Source of the DNA: MWBF01 sp040772005
Lineage (GTDB): Bacteria > Chloroflexota > Anaerolineae > CG2-30-64-16
Assembly: GCA_040772005.1 (NCBI GenBank)
Contig: JAXGYZ010000013.1
Coordinates: forward strand, 1 to 64,000
Direction of reading: 5' to 3'
DNA length: 64,000 nucleotides
Part shown: positions 59,013 through 64,000 of the stretch, one piece after another
How positions within the stretch are numbered: the first letter of the stretch is position 1
How the letters are laid out: each line of letters opens with the position of its first letter
Program-made: the position numbers and the translations under genes
Notes under the pieces: generated by a model
Told to the model about the DNA's origin: nothing
What the model saw: only the letters and a program-made list of their open reading frames with translations
Database searches by the model: none

Positions 59013-59504
59013 TCAGTCCAGCTTCATCATCCCGCGATAGTATCCCGGCTCCGAATCGGGGATCTCCACCGCGCCGACCGCCTTGCGGTAGAAGTCCTTC
59101 GGCCCGGCCCAGCCGATGGCGCAGTACGCGTAGCCCTTCAGCCGCATGTCCAGCAGGCACGCGAGCAGGAGAGCCTTGCCCGTACCCTGCCCGCGTTCGG
59201 CCTCTTCGACGCCGGTCGGCCCGAACATCCCCAGGCCCGTCGCATCATAGCACGCGAATCCGATCATTTGCTGCCCGGCCTCCCCGCGGTCCTTCACCGC
59301 AATGAAGCACGTCATGGGCCGGTTCGCCAGCGCGCAGGCCGTCTCCGCGGCCCAACCGTCGTCGAACGTCTTGCGAATCCACGCCAGCACGCCGTTGTGC
59401 TCCGGCCCGATCGGCTTGCGGATGGTGATGCCGAGCGCGGCCTGCTGTTCGACGAAGCTCCAGTCGTTCTTGAGATCGTACAGCTTGACGAGCATGTCGG
59501 TCAT
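59013..59504 (-). CDS. GNAT family N-acetyltransferase
   Basis: This 163-residue GNAT protein has the acetyl-CoA motif VEEAERGQGTGKALLLACL. The substrate is unknown. Its start overlaps the stop of the aldehyde ferredoxin oxidoreductase gene (ATGA at 59501-59504), so both are made together. This suggests a linked substrate, perhaps an amine or amino acid derived from the aldehyde. Confidence 0.87.
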   Translation of the reverse strand: MTDMLVKLYDLKNDWSFVEQQAALGITIRKPIGPEHNGVLAWIRKTFDDGWAAETACALANRPMTCFIAVKDRGEAGQQMIGFACYDATGLGMFGPTGVEEAERGQGTGKALLLACLLDMRLKGYAYCAIGWAGPKDFYRKAVGAVEIPDSEPGYYRGMMKLD

Positions 59505-61399
59505 GCGGCCGCCTCAGCTTGCACAGCGGGCTGCGCTGCCCACGTCAGCCCCAGTTCGGCCAGGTTCGCAGCGGTCGGCACGCCCGTGCCGTCCCACCCG
59601 GACATGCCGTAGTAAAGCTGGAGCGCGCGGCGGAACTCCTCCCGATCTATCGACCGGCCCTCGAGGTGGCCGTTGTTCAGGCCCTCGAACAGGCGGTCGG
59701 GCAGCGTGTCGTCAGCAGCGGTGAACCCCTCGCGCAGGTTGAACAGCCGGTACATCGTGTTGGCGCGCTCGCCCACCTTCATCATTTCGAACAGGCTCAT
59801 GTCCCAGCCGGTTGCGCCGTTGATGTAGTCGCGCAGCATCTCAAACCGCAGCGCGTTGATCGGCACGCCGACAAAGTCGCACATGCCAACGCTGTTGTAC
59901 AGGTTGAATGTAGTCTGCGCATACTTGAACGCGCGCACCTTGTCTGGGCCGAGGTCGAAGCGGTCCACCGGCTCGAGCAGGCCGAGGGGCTCCCAGCCGG
60001 TCTCTGCAATCCCCAGCGACTCGAACGTGGGATCGTGATCGGCCTCCATGTGGTCTGCACCCGTCGGGGAGACGGCGTAGGCCAGGCCCACGCCGACTTT
60101 GCCGCGTGGCTCGTGCATGGGCAGTTCCTGCCCCTTGACGTGCATCGCGTACCGCTCAGCCCCGCGGCCAATCTGCTCAGCCGCACGCTTGACCCCCTCC
60201 GCCAGCACGCTGCCGATGCCGTCCCGACGGCAGATCTTGTGGATCATCTCGATGGCGGCGTCCGCGTTGCCCCAGCGCAGGTCCAGCCCGTCGAGGTCGT
60301 CGCGGGTGAGGATGCCGTTCTCGTAGCATTCCATCGCGAACGCGATGCTGACGCCGCACGAGATGCCATCGACCACGTAGCGGTTGACCCACTGCGACAT
60401 CTCCGCGACTGCACCGAGGTCGCCGACGCCGATGAGCGAGCCGAGCGCGCCGATGATTTCGTACTCCATGCCGCCGAACCGGGGCTCCACACCGCGCTCC
60501 GGCACGGCCACCTCGCGCTTGCACGCGACTGCGCACGCGTAGCACGTCCCGCGGTCGGTCAGGATCGTGTCCGACATGGTCTTGCCCGTGATGGCGCGGG
60601 CATGCTCGAATGAGCCATCGCGGAAGTTCCGCGTCGGCAGGATGCCGTCCGCATCCAGATCTTCGAGCCCGCCCGCGGTGCCGTGCAGGTGCATTCCGTC
60701 GTGCTCGTGGTCGTAGACCTCGCGGAAGCGCCGCAGGACATCCTGCGCGGCGGCCTTATCCGTCGGCCCGATGCGTTCACGGCCGCGCGTCACGATCGCG
60801 CGCACGTTCTTGCTCCCCATCACCGCGCCCAGGCCCGCGCGGCCATGATAGTGGCGCAGTTGGTTCGTGATGGCCGCATAGCGCACGCGGTTCTCGCCGG
60901 AGATGCCCGTCTGCAGGACGCAGATGGCGCGGTCGCCCAGCTCTGCCTCCAAGCCGTCCTGGACCTCTTCGGAGTATTTGCCCCAGTAGCGGCCGGCATC
61001 GCGAAACTCGCAGACGCCGTCGTGGACGAACAGATAGGTCGGTCGCGCCGCCCGGCCGTGCAGGATGATGCCGTCGAACCCGCTGCGCTTCAACTCCGGC
61101 CCCCAGTAACCGCCCGCTTCAGCTTCACCGAATCCGCCGGTCAGCGGGGACTTGCCCGCGGCGGTGTAACGGTTTGCGCCGGAGAGCGGCAGGCCGTTGA
61201 TGACGCTTGTCATAAACATCAGCAGGTTGTCGGGACCGAGCGGGTCGATGCCCGGCGTCAGGTCGCGCAGCAGGAAGTAGCTCGCCAACGCGCTCCCGCC
61301 GAGGTACTTGCGGTAAACCAGCGGCGGCAGCTCCTCGACCCACCAGCGCGGTTCGTTCAGGTCAACGTGCAGGATTTTGCCGTGATAGCTGTCAGCCAT
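59501..61399 (-). CDS. Aldehyde:ferredoxin oxidoreductase (tungsten/molybdenum-pterin type)
   Basis: This 632-residue AOR-family enzyme has an N-terminal GKILHVDLN and YLGGSALASYF. The 4Fe-4S ligands are visible as CYACAVACKR plus a distant NSVGMCDF Cys. Pterin-binding segments occur around SGANRYTAAGKSPLTGGFG and HGRAGLGAVMGSKN. It oxidises an aldehyde to an acid and reduces ferredoxin. It is full length. A GNAT gene is co-translated downstream. A strong promoter (61449-61477) is upstream. Confidence 0.94.
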   Translation of the reverse strand: MADSYHGKILHVDLNEPRWWVEELPPLVYRKYLGGSALASYFLLRDLTPGIDPLGPDNLLMFMTSVINGLPLSGANRYTAAGKSPLTGGFGEAEAGGYWGPELKRSGFDGIILHGRAARPTYLFVHDGVCEFRDAGRYWGKYSEEVQDGLEAELGDRAICVLQTGISGENRVRYAAITNQLRHYHGRAGLGAVMGSKNVRAIVTRGRERIGPTDKAAAQDVLRRFREVYDHEHDGMHLHGTAGGLEDLDADGILPTRNFRDGSFEHARAITGKTMSDTILTDRGTCYACAVACKREVAVPERGVEPRFGGMEYEIIGALGSLIGVGDLGAVAEMSQWVNRYVVDGISCGVSIAFAMECYENGILTRDDLDGLDLRWGNADAAIEMIHKICRRDGIGSVLAEGVKRAAEQIGRGAERYAMHVKGQELPMHEPRGKVGVGLAYAVSPTGADHMEADHDPTFESLGIAETGWEPLGLLEPVDRFDLGPDKVRAFKYAQTTFNLYNSVGMCDFVGVPINALRFEMLRDYINGATGWDMSLFEMMKVGERANTMYRLFNLREGFTAADDTLPDRLFEGLNNGHLEGRSIDREEFRRALQLYYGMSGWDGTGVPTAANLAELGLTWAAQPAVQAEAAA

Positions 61400-61448
61400 G
61401 AGGGTTCCTCCGGGGAAGGGGTGTAATCTGTGTCACAATCGCTGGGAT

Positions 61449-61477
61449 AGGATATTACGACGAGGGGATTGTGTCAA
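61449..61477 (-). promoter_or_regulatory. Promoter of aldehyde ferredoxin oxidoreductase gene
   Basis: On the minus strand: TTGACA (61477-61472), a 17-bp spacer, and TATCCT (61454-61449). The leader is about 43 nt. Confidence 0.7.
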
Positions 61478-61530
61478 ACGGAGCGGGCGAGCGGAAGCCG
61501 GAAACTGGAAGCTGGAGGGCGTTGGGAAGT

Positions 61531-61559
61531 TTGACGCAAGGTGCGCGAGGACCTATACT
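61531..61559 (+). promoter_or_regulatory. Promoter of MNT nucleotidyltransferase gene
   Basis: TTGACG (61531-61536), a 17-bp spacer, and TATACT (61554-61559). The leader is about 18 nt to the ATG at 61584. Confidence 0.75.
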
Positions 61560-61583
61560 TGGGGCTAGAGTGAGGACCTGCAC

Positions 61584-61904
61584 ATGCTAACTCAACACGC
61601 GATTCAACAGGCCGTCAAGCGTATCCTACAGGTGTCGGAGCCTAGCCGCGTCATCCTGTTCGGCTCTTACGCGCGCGGAGCTGCATCTCCTGATTCCGAC
61701 CTTGACCTTATGGTGATATTGCCGGGAAAGCCGGACAAATACGCGGAAAGCCTGCGATTACGTCGCGCGATCGGGTCAGTCGGAACCGGCGTGGATGTGC
61801 TGGTGTTTTCCGAAGACGAAGCTCGTCGCCGCGGTCACGTGCCGGGAACAGTGATCTACTGGGCCAATTGCGAAGGAAAGGTCTTGTATGAAGCCGCACC
61901 TTGA
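61584..61904 (+). CDS. MNT-type minimal nucleotidyltransferase (antitoxin-like)
   Basis: This 106-residue minimal nucleotidyltransferase has the MNT motif FGSYARGAASPDSDLDLMV (G-S-x-A-R-G, D-x-D) and a further Asp (GVDVLVF). MntA-type proteins act as antitoxins that modify a partner HEPN toxin with nucleotides. The gene is 5' of a short reading frame that begins exactly like HEPN but stops after 13 codons, so the cognate toxin is lost. A strong promoter precedes it. Confidence 0.9.
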   Translation: MLTQHAIQQAVKRILQVSEPSRVILFGSYARGAASPDSDLDLMVILPGKPDKYAESLRLRRAIGSVGTGVDVLVFSEDEARRRGHVPGTVIYWANCEGKVLYEAAP

Positions 61905-61929
61905 GGAAGCTCATCGCATGCTTCGTTAG
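61888..61929 (+). pseudogene. Truncated HEPN toxin remnant
   Basis: An ATG at 61888, overlapping the MNT stop by 17 nt and preceded by AAGGAAAGG, opens MKPHLEEAHRMLR and then stops (TAG 61927-61929). This is the usual N-terminus of the HEPN partner of an MNT antitoxin. The rest is missing; an ANT(6)-like gene follows instead. This suggests deletion or replacement of the toxin. Confidence 0.65.
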
Positions 61930-61948
61930 AGGAATAGCCAGGAGCTCC

Positions 61949-62818
61949 ATGCGCACTGAACAACAGATGTTCGACCTGATCCTTGCTACTGCGCGGGACG
62001 ACGAACGCATCCGCGCGGTCATCATGAACGGCTCGCGGGCCAACCCCAACGCCCCGCGTGATTTCTTCCAGGACTACGACATCGTTTATGTGGTCACTGA
62101 TGTGGAGCCGTTCCGCCACAACCTGGCATGGATTGCGCGCTTCGGTGAGCTGATGATCCTGCAACTGCCGGACGAGATGGAGGATCCGCCGCCTGTCGAT
62201 GCGCCGGGATTCGCCTATCTGATGCAGTTCGCGGACGGCAACCGCATCGACCTGAGCTTCTTCCCGGTGAGCCGGCTGGCAGAACTAGAGGAAGACAGCC
62301 AGACCATCGTGCTGCTGGACAAAGATGGTATTCTCCCGCCCTTCCCGCCCGCCAGCGACCGCGACTACCTGCCCAAGCCGCCGACAGCCAAGCAGTTCGG
62401 TGATTGCTGCAACGAGTTCTGGTGGGTGTCGCCATACGCGGCGAAGGGGCTGTGGCGGCAGGAGATCGTCTACGCCAAGCAGATGCTCGATGAATATGTG
62501 CGTACCCAACTGATGAAGATGCTGGCCTGGCATGTCGGCGTGCAGACCGAGTTCCAGGCCAGCCCCGGCAAGTATGGCAAGTACCTCGAGCAGTATCTCG
62601 AACCTGAGCTGTGGGAGCTGCTGCTGCGCACCTATGCCGGCGCAGACTACGACCACACCTGGGACGCACTGCTGGCTATGGGTGACCTGTTCCGCCGCGT
62701 GGCGACCGGTGTAGCGACGCACTTCGGCTTCGAATATCCATATGGCGACGACGCCCGTGTCAGCGCCCATCTGCGGCACGTCCGCGCGCTGCCGCGCGAT
62801 GCAGCGGAGATGTACTGA
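61949..62818 (+). CDS. Aminoglycoside 6-adenylyltransferase-like protein (ANT(6)/AadE family)
   Basis: This 289-residue nucleotidyltransferase of the ANT(6) family has the signature IMNGSRANPNAPRDFFQDYD, with D-x-D in QDYDIVYVV and a third Asp region NRIDLSFF. It may adenylylate streptomycin-like aminoglycosides, or act on another substrate as many chromosomal relatives do. Start 61949 follows CAGGAG; an upstream start would overlap the MNT/HEPN region. It could be intrinsic; nothing around it suggests a mobile resistance gene. Confidence 0.85.
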   Translation: MRTEQQMFDLILATARDDERIRAVIMNGSRANPNAPRDFFQDYDIVYVVTDVEPFRHNLAWIARFGELMILQLPDEMEDPPPVDAPGFAYLMQFADGNRIDLSFFPVSRLAELEEDSQTIVLLDKDGILPPFPPASDRDYLPKPPTAKQFGDCCNEFWWVSPYAAKGLWRQEIVYAKQMLDEYVRTQLMKMLAWHVGVQTEFQASPGKYGKYLEQYLEPELWELLLRTYAGADYDHTWDALLAMGDLFRRVATGVATHFGFEYPYGDDARVSAHLRHVRALPRDAAEMY

Positions 62819-62842
62819 CGCACGCTCTGTCGCACAGGAGCA

Positions 62843-64000
62843 ATGATGGCTTCTCCCCCGAATATCGTCATCTTCAATCCCGACCAGTGGCGCGGCGACG
62901 TGATGGGGCATCTCGGCAACCCGGCGGCATCCACCCCGGTGCTCGACCAACTGGTTAGCGAGGATGGAGTGTCGTTCCGCAATGCGTTCTGCCAGAACCC
63001 GGTCTGCACGCCCAGCCGCTGCTCCTTCATGACAGGCTGGTATCCCCACGTGCGCGGGCACCGCACTATGCACCATATGCTGCACACGGAATGTGGGGAA
63101 CCGAACCTGCTGCAGGTGCTTAAGGAACACGGCTACTTCGTCTGGTGGGGCGGCAAGAATGACCTCATACCGGGCGGGCAGCCGCTCGACGCGGTGTGTG
63201 ATGTGCGCTACCGCGCCGACTCTGCGCCGATGTGGCAGGTGGATCGCGCGGCGGAGTGGCGCGGCGCGCCCGGTTCGGACAGCTTCTACTCGTTCTACGT
63301 CGGCAAGTTGCCCCACACGGACGGCTACGACCACTACCATGACAGCGATTGGGCCAACGTGCTGGGCGCGGTCGAGTTCCTGCGCCACTACGACGGGCAG
63401 CAGCCCTTCTGCATCTTCCTCTCCCTCACCTATCCTCACCCACCGTATGCAGTCGAAGAACCGTGGTACAGCCGCATCGACCGGCCCGCCCTGCCCCCGC
63501 GCGCGCCTGCTCCATCGGGTTGGCACGGCAAGCCCGCGATTCTGCCCGGCATCGCGGCGGGGCAAGGCTTGACAGGGTGGACCGAGGAACGTTGGCGCGA
63601 ACTGCGAGCGGCTTACTACGGCATGTGCAGCCGGGTGGATGCGCAGGCCGGCCTGGTGCTCGACGCGCTGGCTGAGCGCGGGGTGTACGACGATACGGCC
63701 TTCTTCCTCTTTGCGGACCACGGCGACTTCACCGGTGATTACGGGCTGGTGGAAAAGACCCAGAATACCTTCGAGGAGTGCCTGACGCATGTGCCGTTTG
63801 TGGTCAAGCCGCCGCGGGATCTGGCTGTCCAGGCCGGAATCCGGGACGCGCTCGTGGAGCTTATCGATTTCCCTGCAACCGTGTACGACCTGGCGGGCAT
63901 CGTGCCGGAGTATACGCACTTTGGCCGGAGCCTCACACCGCTGCTGCGAGGGGAGACGGCAGAACACCGGGATGCCGTCTTCTGCGAGGGCGGGCGCTTG
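62843..64000 (+). CDS. Sulfatase (arylsulfatase family), 3' end outside window
   Basis: The reading frame is open from ATG 62843 (or 62846) to the window edge, at least 386 residues. The formylglycine motif C-T-P-S-R (Cys 55, VCTPSRCSFMTG) and a late ADHGDFTGDYGLVEK are typical of FGly sulfatases. The first metal-binding site reads NPDQWRGD rather than the usual D-D pair. It removes sulfate from an unknown ester and needs a separate formylglycine-generating enzyme. CAGGAG precedes the start. The GH29 fucosidase is 4 kb upstream. Confidence 0.9.
   Translation, partial: MMASPPNIVIFNPDQWRGDVMGHLGNPAASTPVLDQLVSEDGVSFRNAFCQNPVCTPSRCSFMTGWYPHVRGHRTMHHMLHTECGEPNLLQVLKEHGYFVWWGGKNDLIPGGQPLDAVCDVRYRADSAPMWQVDRAAEWRGAPGSDSFYSFYVGKLPHTDGYDHYHDSDWANVLGAVEFLRHYDGQQPFCIFLSLTYPHPPYAVEEPWYSRIDRPALPPRAPAPSGWHGKPAILPGIAAGQGLTGWTEERWRELRAAYYGMCSRVDAQAGLVLDALAERGVYDDTAFFLFADHGDFTGDYGLVEKTQNTFEECLTHVPFVVKPPRDLAVQAGIRDALVELIDFPATVYDLAGIVPEYTHFGRSLTPLLRGETAEHRDAVFCEGGRL

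Noticed and set aside
61949..62818. Recently acquired antibiotic resistance gene
   Set aside because: No transposase, integron or base-composition break is seen around it; chromosomal ANT(6)-like proteins are common.

Overview
The window is high-GC bacterial DNA, densely packed with genes on both strands. No tRNA, rRNA, insertion sequence, prophage or CRISPR array was seen. The most likely source is a member of the Chloroflexota (Anaerolineae/Caldilineae-like). The indicators are a YfhO-type membrane protein fused to a flippase, a Ccm-type cytochrome c maturation locus with a Cys-type CcmE, aldehyde:ferredoxin oxidoreductase, corrinoid methyl-transfer genes, and many word-like intergenic hairpin repeats. 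This taxonomic call is inference from gene content, not from a marker-gene tree.

Layout. 1-7 kb: a SHOCT-like small protein, a NUDIX hydrolase, then a phosphate operon (pstS-C-A, two different pstB genes, phoU) behind an 11-bp-periodic Pho-box-like array, and a CPBP protease. 7-20.5 kb (mostly minus strand): CnoX-like thioredoxin, GNAT, a URO-D/MtaA-type protein, a four-gene recombination operon (inactive-looking helicase, UvrD helicase, Fe-S nuclease, RecJ), and two M20 peptidases. 20.9-25.3 kb (plus): a peptide/muropeptide catabolic operon (dipeptide epimerase, M19 dipeptidase, SH3-NlpC/P60, KBL/AONS-like PLP enzyme). 25.3-33.6 kb (minus): a tandem eukaryote-like phosphofructokinase, a small membrane protein, a 1484-residue YfhO-flippase fusion and a polyprenyl-phosphate sugar synthase. 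33.7-41.5 kb: a phospho-site-less response regulator, rpsT, and a cytochrome c maturation locus (ccmE, diheme protein, ccmA-B-C-D, a circularly permuted CcdA, DUF2085). 41.8-46.9 kb: NarL regulator and the copper operon csoR-copZ-copA. 47-56.2 kb: lgt, then the parts of a dismantled B12-dependent methionine synthase (pterin methyltransferase, corrinoid protein, homocysteine methyltransferase, Fe-S/ASKHA reactivator), with a nucleotidyltransferase pair, a PHP protein, a UDG-family protein and DinB proteins between them. 56.8-64 kb: creatininase family, GH29 fucosidase, GNAT, AOR, an orphan MNT nucleotidyltransferase with a vestigial HEPN start, an ANT(6)-like adenylyltransferase, and a sulfatase running off the edge.

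Three themes recur. First, usually fused enzymes appear split or rearranged (AddAB, MetH, CcdA), while usually separate ones are fused (YfhO+flippase, PFK+PFK). Second, paralogous pairs show complementary degeneration (PstB1/PstB2, the two PFK halves). Third, large hairpins built from short repeated words sit on or beside stop codons, and related palindromic elements have inserted in frame into at least two genes. Promoters are consistently sigma-70-like with 17-bp spacers.
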